DNA of 64,000 bases from Mesorhizobium sp. WSM4306 (GCF_007003975.1 NZ_VFTC01000003.1:247447-311446); one strand, 5' to 3'; numbered from the stretch's first letter, positions 55,822 to 63,277 are shown. Numbers and translations: made by a program. The notes: a model not told the origin generated them from the letters alone.

Positions 55822-56121
55822 ATGAGAATGCATCTTACCACCGCCGCGGCAGGACTTTTGCTACTCGCCGGCGTTGGCGCTGCAGGCGCTCAGGATGTGA
55901 TCATCCAGCCTGAGCAGGAAACGGTAATCAAGGAGTATGTGCACAAACAGCCGCTGGCTTCCATTAAGATTCCCGGCGTGGAACTTAATGTCGGTACGGC
56001 TCTGCCCGATACCGTCGAACTTCACGAAGTTCCCAACGTCAAATACCGCTACGTCGTGGTCGACAACCAGACCGTGGTGGTTGATCCTGGCACACGCAAG
56101 ATCGTGAAGATTATTCAGTGA
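55822..56121 (+). CDS. DUF1236 secreted protein
   Basis: A 99-residue product with a signal peptide (MRMHLTTAAAGLLLLAGVGAAGA) and a single DUF1236 domain (VIKEYVHKQPLASIKIPGVELNVGTALP...YRYVVVDNQTVVVDPGTRKIVKII). AAAGGAG precedes ATG 55822. The domain end parallels that of the divergent repeat-containing protein (VxVDPxTxKIVxI). It has its own EcfG-type promoter. Probably periplasmic; function unknown. Confidence 0.86.
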   Translation: MRMHLTTAAAGLLLLAGVGAAGAQDVIIQPEQETVIKEYVHKQPLASIKIPGVELNVGTALPDTVELHEVPNVKYRYVVVDNQTVVVDPGTRKIVKIIQ

Positions 56122-56205
56122 TACAAGTTCGTCCAAGCTCGTCGCTTTCCGGAGTGGCGGGCTTTTGCCGGTGCCAAATCGGTCGATTGAGCTAACCCCG
56201 GCCTA

Positions 56206-56417
56206 ATTGATTGGCTGGGGGCCGGCGTGGGCGATCGAGATGCTCTCGATGAGACCCTTCTGGCGGAACGGCCTGCCAGCAACGGGACATTGGACGGTCG
56301 ATCGGAAATAGCGTCCGCAGCGTAGCCGGTTACGATTACGGCTGGCCAATCCGAGCGGAGATTGCGCGCAAATCGGATGACATCCACCCCGAGGGGTATC
56401 CAGGAAATGGGGGCCAC
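56206..56417 (-). pseudogene. Decayed response-regulator receiver domain
   Basis: In one leftward frame the sequence reads GVDVIRFARNLRSDWPAVIVTGYA followed by DAISDRPSNVPLL, matching the second half of a receiver domain. The expected continuation (PFRQKGLIESISIAH) is in another frame, and the GGGP loop before it is also out of frame. No start codon or phospho-acceptor region is intact. It is a frameshifted remnant near a PilZ gene. Confidence 0.6.
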
Positions 56418-56423
56418 CGCCCT

Positions 56424-56732
56424 CTATGTCTGCCTTCCCGAATCGAGTTGCACCCCAAGTCGCTCTTTCCTTCTCCACCGCACTACGGCGCGGTAACTGG
56501 TTCGATCTACAGGGACGTGAAGCACGAAACGGTCGGGAATTGCGATGTCGGCCTTCACCCGCAACTCCGCACCGTGAGCGTGCTGGTTACAAACCAGACA
56601 ACTGATGCTGACGTCGCCGGAGTCGATTGTCGCTTCCTTCAGAACAAGGTCACGGATATGCGACCGTCGCTCTATTGGTGGGTCAGTCGGCACTGCCTTA
56701 TTCCTCTGATTTGACGGACCGAAACCCTTCAT
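56424..56732 (-). CDS. PilZ-domain-like protein
   Basis: The 102-residue protein matches a minimal PilZ domain. ERRSHIRDLVLKEATI carries the arginine box, then come the SISCLVCNQHAHGAELRVK strand pair and the end FVLHVPVDRTSYRAVVRWRRKERLGVQL. The RRxxxR box is present as RRSHIR, so c-di-GMP binding is possible. The D/N-x-S-x-x-G motif is degenerate (NQHAHGA), as in many rhizobial single-domain forms. A decayed response regulator follows on the same strand. Confidence 0.75.
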   Translation of the reverse strand: MKGFGPSNQRNKAVPTDPPIERRSHIRDLVLKEATIDSGDVSISCLVCNQHAHGAELRVKADIAIPDRFVLHVPVDRTSYRAVVRWRRKERLGVQLDSGRQT

Positions 56733-56756
56733 TCCGGAACGGGGGTTGGAAACACA

Positions 56757-56966
56757 CTACCGGCCCAGCGGCTGCCTCGAAAGAGTGACGAGCTCGGCTT
56801 CGTCGACCACGCCGGCCATATAGTTCGCGATAATCCGGGATGCGAGAGCCTCGCGCGCTTCTGGCGATTGACCGTCGAGCTTGAGCTGCTGGAATACACG
56901 CCCCAACAGCTCAAGTTCGGATGGCTGCAGAATGCCAGCCTCCGTGGCTTTGCGTCGAATGGGCAC
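56757..56966 (-). CDS. Small hypothetical protein
   Basis: A 69-residue product with a helical core (LQPSELELLGRVFQQLKLDGQS, EALASRIIANYMAGVVDEAELVTL). The start is GTG 56966 with GGAGG about 7 bases upstream. Short proteins with this LxxLxRVFxxL...AxxIIxxYxxGVxDExEL layout are frequent in rhizobial genomes, often near stress genes. Role unknown. Confidence 0.7.
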   Translation of the reverse strand: MPIRRKATEAGILQPSELELLGRVFQQLKLDGQSPEAREALASRIIANYMAGVVDEAELVTLSRQPLGR

Positions 56967-57262
56967 TTGTTATCCTCCACCGCAGCCAACGAACATACGA
57001 CCGCGGCCAGGAAACTCAACTCCACTGTTGAGGGCGCCCAGGCGCGCAAATGCCCTTTCGGACGTGCGAAGCTCTCACCCAGCGGCCTGTGCCGCGCTCG
57101 CTATCTTCATGGCGGATTGCCGGCCTGCTCCCGCAACCAGGCGCAGAAATGCCTCGGAGCCATGCGGCGGTCGTCGGCGCCGGTGTCGAATATGAGGTCT
57201 TTGAAATCCTCTGACGTGACAGCGCGGCCACCAATACGCCTCGCTTGGAGCGAGCATGGCAG

Positions 57263-57568
57263 ATGATGCTTCGATGGTTTTGGCTGCAAATGCAGAGGCG
57301 CCAAAGCTCGCGCATGCTGCGCGAGCTGACAGACGAGCAACTCAGGGACATTGGCCAGCGCCGCAGCCCAACGGGAAAGTCTCGCCACGCCCAACAGATC
57401 GCCTTGATGAACACTAGCCAGACCATGTCACTCCGGTCGCAGAGCGGCGCAATCGGCAAGGCCGCCATCCCATCCTCGCCAGCCGTGCGATACCTTCATC
57501 CCGTGGCCTGCGCAGACCTGCGCCGCGCCTCACTCACCGTCAGCCAGACAGCGGAGACCAGGAAGTAG
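57263..57568 (+). CDS. DUF1127-domain protein
   Basis: The N-terminal 40 residues (MLRWFWLQMQRRQSSRMLRELTDEQLRDIG) are a clear DUF1127 motif, an Arg-rich helix pair found in small rhizobial proteins, some of which bind RNA or affect phosphate metabolism. The rest (to 101 residues) has no family resemblance and its last 73 bases run antisense into the membrane-protein gene, so the true C-terminus may once have been shorter. ATGs at 57263 and 57266 are equivalent. Confidence 0.6.
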   Translation: MMLRWFWLQMQRRQSSRMLRELTDEQLRDIGQRRSPTGKSRHAQQIALMNTSQTMSLRSQSGAIGKAAIPSSPAVRYLHPVACADLRRASLTVSQTAETRK

Positions 57569-58083
57569 AAGGCGCCGAACGCGGCATAGGGCGCGACATT
57601 GGTGATGTCGATTGTCGCCGCGCTGCCCGCCATCTTCACAAAGAAGATGCCGGCCAGCGCCGACTGGGCGCCGCTCAGCACCATTGCCCACTGCGCGCCG
57701 GACTTCCAGCGCCGGATCGCGGTGGCGAGCTGGAAAAGGCCGGACAGGACCGCCCAGACGCCGAACACCGCCAGCACCGCATTCATGGACTTGCCAAGCG
57801 CAATGGCGACCGCGACCGTGGTGACGATGCTGATGACGAAGTTAAGCAGCTGCGTCTTGTTGCGGTTCAAGCCGCCGCTGCGCCGGGCGTCGACGAAATT
57901 GGCCAGCGCATCCCAGGCCGGATAGGCGACCAGCATGATGGCCGCCAGAGACGGCATTGTCCTGGCGACCGTGAAGGCCAGCAAGACCCAGGCGGCCGCC
58001 ACGGCAAAGCGTGTGAAATAGTAGCTCTTGAGCCAGCTGTTCGAGAGCTGGGCGAGGTTGGTTTCATTGGTCTTGGCAAGCAT
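57496..58083 (-). CDS. Membrane protein, DUF308/HdeD-like
   Basis: The 195-residue protein has about six helices (FAVAAAWVLLAFTVARTMPSLAAIMLVAY; LLNFVISIVTTVAVAIAL; AVLAVFGVWAVLSGLFQLATAI; and two more), with the AVLSGLFQL motif common to HdeD-type proteins. AAGGA precedes the ATG. A palindromic TACCTAC...GTAGGTA site lies 28-47 bases upstream and matches the one before the TetR gene 107 bases behind it. It is thus the likely target of that regulator. Confidence 0.82.
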   Translation of the reverse strand: MLAKTNETNLAQLSNSWLKSYYFTRFAVAAAWVLLAFTVARTMPSLAAIMLVAYPAWDALANFVDARRSGGLNRNKTQLLNFVISIVTTVAVAIALGKSMNAVLAVFGVWAVLSGLFQLATAIRRWKSGAQWAMVLSGAQSALAGIFFVKMAGSAATIDITNVAPYAAFGAFYFLVSAVWLTVSEARRRSAQATG

Positions 58084-58110
58084 GTTGTTTTCCTTTGTTG
58101 GACGTTTGTA

Positions 58111-58130
58111 TACCTACTAGAAGGTAGGTA
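58111..58130. promoter_or_regulatory. TetR operator before the DUF308 gene
   Basis: TACCTAC-TAGAAG-GTAGGTA, a 7-bp arm dyad. The core CCTACTAG recurs in the second site at 58788-58803, before the TetR gene itself. Confidence 0.65.
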
Positions 58131-58189
58131 AAGTGGACGTATTGCCGGAATTCGGTGACAGGGCTTGGCCCTATCGCGCAAATTCCCTG

Positions 58190-58777
58190 TCAGTGAACCT
58201 TCGCTGATAGACGCTGCACGGTTGGCGTCAGGATGGCGTCAAATATGGCAGGGTTGCCATAGGCGCGCGCCGACAGCATCGCGCCATGGACAGTCGCCAT
58301 GAACGTCTCAGCCTCCAGCTCGGCAGAGCCGACGAATTTGAGAACCCCCTGTTCGGCACCGCGATGCATGACCTTGGTCAACCAGGACGACAGGAACCGG
58401 AAGTAAGCCCGCACCTCGACGGCAACCTCAGGCGGAAGTGCGGGGAGTTCGCTGGCAAGCAGCGCGCAGACGCAAAATGGCATGCTCGCGTCTTCAATGC
58501 ATTTTGCCCAGTAACCGGCATAGGTTCGAAGCAGGGCGAGCGGGTCAGGAACTTTGCTTTCCAGATCTGCCATACTTACCTCGGTGCGCTCGCGATGGTG
58601 CGCCACCAGCGTGCGAACGAGGTCGACCTTGCTGGGGAAATGATGGTGGATGCTCGCCTTGCGGATCCCCACCTCGCCGGCGATATCGGCATAGCTGAAT
58701 CCGTTGTAGCCGCCCGCCACGATGAAGTTTCGCGCTGACGCCAGAATCTGATCGGAGGTCATCACAAGATTGCTCAT
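58190..58777 (-). CDS. TetR-family regulator
   Basis: The 195-residue repressor has the N-terminal HTH (ILASARNFIVAGGYNGFSYADIAGEVG, recognition helix RKASIHHHFPSKVDL) and a ligand domain with two Cys (SMPFCVCALLASELPALP), reminiscent of NemR-type redox or electrophile sensors. It is co-oriented with the DUF308 gene downstream, and both promoters share a CCTACTAG-centred palindrome, so autorepression and control of that gene are likely. Confidence 0.88.
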   Translation of the reverse strand: MSNLVMTSDQILASARNFIVAGGYNGFSYADIAGEVGIRKASIHHHFPSKVDLVRTLVAHHRERTEVSMADLESKVPDPLALLRTYAGYWAKCIEDASMPFCVCALLASELPALPPEVAVEVRAYFRFLSSWLTKVMHRGAEQGVLKFVGSAELEAETFMATVHGAMLSARAYGNPAIFDAILTPTVQRLSAKVH

Positions 58778-58787
58778 GGCGTCTACC

Positions 58788-58803
58788 TACCTACTAGTAG
58801 GGA
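58788..58803. promoter_or_regulatory. TetR autoregulatory operator
   Basis: TACCTACTAGTAGGGA contains the perfect 12-bp palindrome CCTACTAGTAGG (58790-58801), 11-26 bases before the TetR start codon. The same core lies before the DUF308 gene. Confidence 0.65.
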
Positions 58804-58977
58804 TGCTGTCAACCCTGGATTTCTGGGTGAGGCGATCTACGCCAAGGCCAGAGGCTGAAATTGGCAATCCACCTGGAAATGAAAAGCCCGCCGGCCAAGC
58901 CAGCGGGCGAGATAGGGCAGGAAACCTTGCGGCCGTTGCGCAAGAACGGGACAAGCGCAGTACGCCTTTGCCGCGGG

Positions 58978-59316
58978 CTAGAACCAGCGGCGGTCGCGTT
59001 CCAGGGTTTGCCCGAGCAGCAGGCCGATCAGCAGCCCGGCAATGCCACCAAGGACGAAAGCGCTGCTGATCGTGCCGGGATTCTGCTGGACGGTTTCGGA
59101 CACCGTCTGCGCCTGCGATCTCAACTGCTGCGCTGCCCGTGCCGCGCGCTCGGTCGCGCTGCCATACCAGCCGCCTGCCTCCTCGACGGCATCTTCGGCA
59201 CGGTCGGCAAGTGTCCGGTTTATCTTGCTGATCTCGCGCTTCAGCGATGCAACCTGCTTTTCCAGGGCCTCCTGGGCTTCGCGGGCGGAAATCTTCGGGG
59301 TTTCGTTGTCGGCCAT
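58978..59316 (-). CDS. DUF883/ElaB-YqjD-like inner-membrane protein
   Basis: The 112-residue product has a long amphipathic helix (EAQEALEKQVASLKREISKINRTLADRAEDAVEEAGG) followed by a C-terminal membrane helix (AFVLGGIAGLLIGLLLGQTL) and a basic/aromatic end (ERDRRWF). This is the layout of ElaB/YqjD proteins, membrane-anchored stress proteins that may bind ribosomes. Upstream is a symmetric GGAAC-N18-GTTCC element, one base longer than the EcfG optimum. Confidence 0.82.
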   Translation of the reverse strand: MADNETPKISAREAQEALEKQVASLKREISKINRTLADRAEDAVEEAGGWYGSATERAARAAQQLRSQAQTVSETVQQNPGTISSAFVLGGIAGLLIGLLLGQTLERDRRWF

Positions 59317-59342
59317 GGGCTGTTCCTTTCATTGAGGTACGG

Positions 59343-59370
59343 GGAACGGCTTACGGACAAGGATGGTTCC
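59343..59370. promoter_or_regulatory. EcfG-like element with 18-bp spacer (weak)
   Basis: GGAAC (59343-59347), 18 bases, GTTCC (59366-59370). The element is symmetric and therefore reads the same on both strands. The spacer is one base above the usual 16-17. It lies upstream of the leftward DUF883-like gene and could also serve a small rightward frame. Confidence 0.35.
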
Positions 59371-59500
59371 GAAAGCTTGTGCTTACCGCCACGCACGACC
59401 TTCTCATGCGGCTTCGGCTCGCCGGTCGGCTTCTTCGCAGCCCTGCGGAACCACAATGAGTCTGCCGTAGGCTTCAGAGCCAAGCGAAGGGATACCGCAC

Positions 59501-59677
59501 GTGCTAGGCACCGTTCGAATGATGATCGGCCAGACCCGCGATGCGATCGGTTTGCAGAAGCGCGCCCCCACCATCCCGACCGACACCGATACGCCCGTCT
59601 CCAGGGAAATCGCCACGCTCACCACTATCCGCCTGGCCGACATAGCCGGCCTCGGCCCATCGACAGCCGAGAGCTGA
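59501..59677 (+). CDS. Possible small protein, unknown
   Basis: A 58-codon frame from GTG 59501 (GAAGGGA 8 bases upstream) reads MLGTVRMMIGQTRDAIGLQK, then a Thr/Asp-rich centre and IRLADIAGLGPSTAES. It lies in a 438-base gap that otherwise holds nothing I can support. The frame is short and codon evidence is weak, so it may be chance. Confidence 0.3.
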   Translation: MLGTVRMMIGQTRDAIGLQKRAPTIPTDTDTPVSREIATLTTIRLADIAGLGPSTAES

Positions 59678-59754
59678 CGGTCTTGCGGACCGGCGACTCG
59701 ATTGCGCGCAACCTCGAACGCAGCGAGCTGCTGAGCGCTGAAACCGGCCCATCG

Positions 59755-60288
59755 TCACGTGCGGGCCGCGAAGGCCTTCATTCCCTTCTTGATCGACTTG
59801 CGCGCTTCCGCGGCGTCCTGCCAACCCTTGAACCTGATCTCCTTCCCCGTTTCCGACACCGACGAGCGAAAGAACTGTTCTATTTCGCGCCTGAGACGCT
59901 CGGGCACGTGATCCGCGGCGACCGGCTCGTCTTCGGCGTCCTCCTTCCGCGGGCAGAGGATATAGCGGTCATTGCGCAGAGCCGCGCCGCCCCTCTCCTT
60001 CTGCTTGACCCGCAACGCGCCCAGCAGGTCGCATTTGATGACGATGCCGGGGGCTGAGGCCGCCTGGTGGATGACCAGCCCGTCGAGGGGGTCTCCGTCC
60101 TCGCCAAGCGTCGAAGGGATGAAGCCCCAGTCGTAGGGATAGGTCATCCCGACCGGCAGCGGGCGGACATAGGCGAAGGCTTGGATGGCCGGGTCATAGG
60201 CCATTTTGGCGGCAGCGCCGCGCGGAGTTTCGATGACCACTCTGACCAGGCCTTTGGTCGTGGTCGGCAGTTTCAGATAGTCGGGCAT
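59755..60288 (-). CDS. Inorganic pyrophosphatase family protein
   Basis: The 177-residue product matches family I pyrophosphatases: VVIETPRGAAAKMAYDPAIQAFAYVRPLPVGM, YPYDWGFIPSTLGEDGDPLDGLVI with the diagnostic DGDPLD metal triad, and IKCDLLGALRV. The C-terminal part (VPERLRREIEQFF...FKGWQDAAEARKSIKKGMKAF) retains KGW and the helix but the usual DxKDxKxVxVP block is altered to RNDRYILCPRKED. It may therefore be a paralogue beside a housekeeping ppa. ATG 60288 starts MPDYLKLP. A symmetric GGAAC-N17-GTTCC promoter lies about 30 bases upstream. Confidence 0.82.
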   Translation of the reverse strand: MPDYLKLPTTTKGLVRVVIETPRGAAAKMAYDPAIQAFAYVRPLPVGMTYPYDWGFIPSTLGEDGDPLDGLVIHQAASAPGIVIKCDLLGALRVKQKERGGAALRNDRYILCPRKEDAEDEPVAADHVPERLRREIEQFFRSSVSETGKEIRFKGWQDAAEARKSIKKGMKAFAART

Positions 60289-60317
60289 CGTCTTGCCTTT
60301 CGCGGGTGACTCCGCAT

Positions 60318-60344
60318 GGAACTTCAGCCGACGAAGAATGTTCC
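60318..60344. promoter_or_regulatory. Symmetric, bidirectional EcfG-type promoter
   Basis: GGAAC (60318-60322), 17 bases, GTTCC (60340-60344). On either strand it reads GGAAC-N17-GTT, the general-stress promoter consensus. Leftward it faces the pyrophosphatase start at 60288; rightward it faces the small membrane protein at 60393. Confidence 0.6.
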
Positions 60345-60392
60345 GAAGGCGGGCCCCTGATTCCGAAGGCTGGACTTGATGGAGATAAGCGG

Positions 60393-60602
60393 ATGGCGAG
60401 AGCTGCATTGCACCTGCTGAAGGGCGTCGGCTATCTGATTTCCACCGCAAGCGTCGTCCTGCTTGCGATCGTCAGTTGGTCGAGCGCCTCGCAAAGTCCG
60501 CTGCTGGTCGCCTGCTTGCTTGGCGGCGCCGCGGCATCGATCGTCGGAATGTTCTGCCGGTGGCTCACCTATGAGATCGAAAAGCGCCAGGAGCACAAAT
60601 AG
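60393..60602 (+). CDS. Small two-helix membrane protein
   Basis: A 69-residue product with two hydrophobic segments (GYLISTASVVLLAIVSWSSA and SPLLVACLLGGAAASIVGMF) and a basic/acidic tail (TYEIEKRQEHK). GGAG lies about 10 bases before ATG 60393. It is divergent from the pyrophosphatase gene and shares its symmetric stress-type promoter. Function unknown. Confidence 0.65.
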   Translation: MARAALHLLKGVGYLISTASVVLLAIVSWSSASQSPLLVACLLGGAAASIVGMFCRWLTYEIEKRQEHK

Positions 60603-60677
60603 CGCCAGCCAGCCTGCCCTTCATTTCGACGCCGATCAGGCCGTCGCAGCAGGCGTCTTGTTTAATCGAAATCCATC

Positions 60678-60702
60678 GGAACCTGTCCCGGATGCAAGAG
60701 TT
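60678..60702 (+). promoter_or_regulatory. EcfG-type promoter of the DUF892 gene
   Basis: GGAAC (60678-60682), 17 bases, GTT (60700-60702), 36 bases before the start codon at 60738. DUF892 genes are often part of general stress regulons, which agrees. Confidence 0.65.
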
Positions 60703-60737
60703 GAGAAGAACCCACCCGCAAAAAAGGACGAACAACA

Positions 60738-61247
60738 ATGGCACCGACCAAGGCATCCTCGAAAGACCTCAACACCCTCTTCCACGACACGCTCAAGGAC
60801 ATCTATTTCGCCGAAAAGAAGATCCTGGCGACGCTGCCGAAAATGGCCAAGGCAGCCCAAAGTCCGGACCTGAAGGCCGCCTTCGAAAAGCATCGCGGCC
60901 AGACCGAAGAGCATGTCGCCCGGCTCGAAGGCGTGTTCGAGGTGATCGGCAAGAAGCCGGTCGGCAAGACCTGCGCGGCGATCATGGGCATCACCGAGGA
61001 AGGCGCCGAGATCATGGACGAATACAAGGGCGCGGCAGCGCTCGACGCCGGCCTGCTTGCCGCCGCACAGGCCGTCGAACACTACGAAATCTCGCGCTAC
61101 GGCACCTTGCGCACCTGGGCCTCCGAACTCGGTTACAACGATGCGGTCAGCCTGCTCGAGCTGACGCTCAGCGAGGAAAAGGAGACCGATGCGGCGCTGA
61201 CCCAACTCGCCGAGTCGGCGGTCAACGTCGCAGCCGAAGCCGCTTAA
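60738..61247 (+). CDS. Ferritin-like DUF892 (YciE/YciF) protein
   Basis: The 169-residue protein forms a four-helix ferritin-like bundle. LNTLFHDTLKDIYFAEKKIL carries the first metal Glu, KHRGQTEEHVARLEGVFEVIGKKP the ExxH of helix 2, EHYEISRYGTLRTWA that of helix 3, and LLELTLSEEKETDAALTQLAE closes the bundle. All ExxH/E positions look intact. Homologues accumulate under stress. A GGAAC-N17-GTT promoter lies directly upstream and a hairpin terminator behind. Confidence 0.92.
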   Translation: MAPTKASSKDLNTLFHDTLKDIYFAEKKILATLPKMAKAAQSPDLKAAFEKHRGQTEEHVARLEGVFEVIGKKPVGKTCAAIMGITEEGAEIMDEYKGAAALDAGLLAAAQAVEHYEISRYGTLRTWASELGYNDAVSLLELTLSEEKETDAALTQLAESAVNVAAEAA

Positions 61248-61290
61248 GCCAAGCAGCAGCGTCGACGGCACTTCACAGGCATCTGCTCTG

Positions 61291-61320
61291 GAGCCTCGAT
61301 GCTCACGCATCGGGGCTCTT
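61291..61320 (+). terminator. Hairpin after the DUF892 gene
   Basis: GAGCCTCGATGC pairs with GCATCGGGGCTC (one T-G pair) over the tetraloop TCAC. The T run behind it is short (CTTCG), so termination may be partial, letting some transcript reach the next gene. Confidence 0.6.
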
Positions 61321-61351
61321 CGCGCATCCAACCAGCGATCGGAATTCTTCC

Positions 61352-61873
61352 ATGCAAATAATCCGGACTGAGGTCGACGACACCATCGGGCGCGGCGGCC
61401 AACCCGTTCGGCGCGTGGTGTTTTGCGGTGAAGGCGGCGAATGCGTCAGCGTCGACATGGCAAAGGCGCAAGCAGCCGAGAACGAGGGAGCCACCATCGA
61501 GCGGGCGAGAGCGGTGCTCGTGCAGACCGCCACCTCCGGTTTGGCGGCCAACGACTACGAGGCTGAAAGCAGCGGCAATTTTGACGAAGTCGCGGTAACC
61601 GCCGTCAACGACGAGAGCGGCGCGACCTACATTTTTGAGTATCGCGATGGCGACGGCGTCCGCCAAGTTCCCGCCTCGACGATGCCAAGCTTCGAAGCGG
61701 CCCGCCAGGAAGCCATCCGCTGTGCCGTCGACGTGCTGGCCGATCTGCAACCGGGCACCGACGATCTGTCGGGCTGGCTGGTGCGGGTGCTCGACGAGAA
61801 TGGCGGCCTGCTCTGCTCGATCGACGTTTCCGAGGCGGAAGCAGCGCGCCAAGCCGAGGTTGCCGCGTTTTGA
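61352..61873 (+). CDS. Hypothetical protein, DUF6894-like C-terminal segment
   Basis: The 173-residue product is acidic and cytosolic. The N-terminal half (QIIRTEVDDTIGRGG, VSVDMAKAQAAENEGATIERAR) and the centre (VAVTAVNDESGATYIFEYRDGDG) look beta-rich. The segment MPSFEAARQEAIRCAVDVLADL and the following GWLVRVLDENGGLLCSIDVSEA resemble DUF6894, a short rhizobial family. It lies 104 bases after the DUF892 gene and may share its transcript. Function unknown. Confidence 0.6.
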   Translation: MQIIRTEVDDTIGRGGQPVRRVVFCGEGGECVSVDMAKAQAAENEGATIERARAVLVQTATSGLAANDYEAESSGNFDEVAVTAVNDESGATYIFEYRDGDGVRQVPASTMPSFEAARQEAIRCAVDVLADLQPGTDDLSGWLVRVLDENGGLLCSIDVSEAEAARQAEVAAF

Positions 61874-61907
61874 AAGCGGTGAGGATCCATGTGGTCGGGA
61901 GTTGAGG

Positions 61908-62516
61908 ATGGCGGCGCGCGGCCTGGTTCATGGCCCTCTGGGAGAGACCTGCCTTCATCTGTGCGTCGACATGCAACGGCTGTTCGCGCCCGAAGGGCCT
62001 TGGGCAGTACCCTGGGTGGAAAAGGTGCTCCCGGCGATTGAAGAGCTTGCCGGCAAACATCCCCATCAAACCGTGTTTACCCGCTTCATCCCTGCCGAGA
62101 AGCCCGGCGATGGAACCGGCATGTGGGCGCATTATTATCGGCGCTGGGCGGACGTCACCCTTGCCAATATCGATCGCAGGCTCGTGGATATCATGCCGCA
62201 GCTGGCGCGTTTCGTGCCGCCCGCGACGGTGCTCGACAAGCGGGTTTATTCGCCATGGACCGGAGGTCGCCTGGACGCTGCGCTGGCGGGGCGGGATGTC
62301 GACACGCTTGTCATCACGGGCGCGGAGACGGACGTGTGTGTCCTCGCCACACTGTTGGGCGCGATTGATCGAGGCTTCCGCGTGATCGTGGTGACCGATG
62401 CCGTCTGCAGTTCGGCCGACCAGACCCATAATGCGCTAATGGAACTCTACCGATCGCGTTTTAGCGAGCAGGTCGAGGCCGTTGCCATGCAGGACGTCTT
62501 GGAAAACTGGCACTAG
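61908..62516 (+). CDS. Isochorismatase-fold cysteine hydrolase
   Basis: The 202-residue protein has the three catalytic residues of the fold: Asp in HLCVDMQRLF near residue 21, Lys in TVLDKRVYS and Cys in GAETDVCVLATLLGA. Nicotinamidase and isochorismatase share this triad; the metal-binding DxHxxxHPxH of nicotinamidases is absent (HPHQTVFTRF instead). The exact amide or ester substrate is open. ATG 61908 lies 34 bases after the preceding stop with a GGGAG site. It is followed closely by a DUF6766 membrane protein. Confidence 0.85.
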   Translation: MAARGLVHGPLGETCLHLCVDMQRLFAPEGPWAVPWVEKVLPAIEELAGKHPHQTVFTRFIPAEKPGDGTGMWAHYYRRWADVTLANIDRRLVDIMPQLARFVPPATVLDKRVYSPWTGGRLDAALAGRDVDTLVITGAETDVCVLATLLGAIDRGFRVIVVTDAVCSSADQTHNALMELYRSRFSEQVEAVAMQDVLENWH

Positions 62517-62536
62517 GCGAAGACAGGACCACCAGC

Positions 62537-63175
62537 ATGAGAGCCTTCCTGCGCAACAATGGACTGACCATCGCTTTGAGCGCGATGTTCCTGCTCAGCC
62601 TTATGGGTATGATCTGGTCAGGTCATACCGCATACAATGACGAGCTCCGGGAACACGGCGCGCCGGCTGTCGGATTGGGGTCCTATTTGATCAGCGGCAC
62701 CTTCGTGTCTGCCCTGTTCGAAAATTGGGAAAGCGAATTCCTGCAGATGTCGGCCTATGTGATGCTGACCGCGATGCTCTATCAGCGCGGCTCGTCCGAG
62801 TCCCGCGATCCCGATGATCCCGACAGACCCAACGACCAGATCCGGTTGGCCATGCGCCGGCAGATGCCAATCCTGTCCTGGCTCTATTCATACTCGCTGG
62901 GGATAGCCTTGGCCGTGCTGTTCATAGCATCCTTCGTCCTGCACTGGTGGGGGAGTATGGCGGCGTCGAATGCCGAGACGCTGCGCCATGGCGGCCAAAC
63001 CCAATCGCTCACAAGCCACCTCTTCGACGCAAAGCTCTGGTTCGAGTCTTTCCAGAACTGGCAGTCGGAATTTTTGTCCACGGCGGTGCTGGTGCTGCTC
63101 TCGATCGTACTGCGGCACAAGGGCTCGCCGGAATCGAAGCCGGTTGGTGCGGCACATTCCGATACGGGTGACTAG
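62537..63175 (+). CDS. DUF6766 membrane protein
   Basis: The 212-residue protein has two similar halves, each with a membrane helix and a FENWESEFLQM / FQNWQSEFLST motif that begins the next helix. GLTIALSAMFLLSLMGMIWSG starts the first, and SYSLGIALAVLFIASFVLHWW the second. The repeated W-S/E-FL motif and overall size match DUF6766. It lies 20 bases after the hydrolase gene and is probably co-transcribed. Function unknown. Confidence 0.82.
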   Translation: MRAFLRNNGLTIALSAMFLLSLMGMIWSGHTAYNDELREHGAPAVGLGSYLISGTFVSALFENWESEFLQMSAYVMLTAMLYQRGSSESRDPDDPDRPNDQIRLAMRRQMPILSWLYSYSLGIALAVLFIASFVLHWWGSMAASNAETLRHGGQTQSLTSHLFDAKLWFESFQNWQSEFLSTAVLVLLSIVLRHKGSPESKPVGAAHSDTGD

Positions 63176-63277
63176 TGCATGTCGCCCAGAAGTGTGCTGC
63201 GGTTCTGGGACAACGACATGCATCAAAACAAAGACTTAAAGCGCGTCGCTTGAATCCGTTTCAGCGCGACGCGCTTT
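63174..63277. repeat. Composite rhizobial intergenic repeat
   Basis: Two hairpins in series. The first pairs GTGCATGTCG...CCCAGAA with TTCTGGG...CGACATGCAT. The second is a perfect 12-bp stem AAAGCGCGTCGC (63238) / GCGACGCGCTTT (63266). The two-part plan matches the element at 34051-34177 though the sequences differ. Confidence 0.7.

Noticed and set aside
57107..57394. 95-codon leftward frame opposite the DUF1127 gene
   Set aside because: The DUF1127 motif on the rightward strand is clear, and the leftward translation shows no family features.
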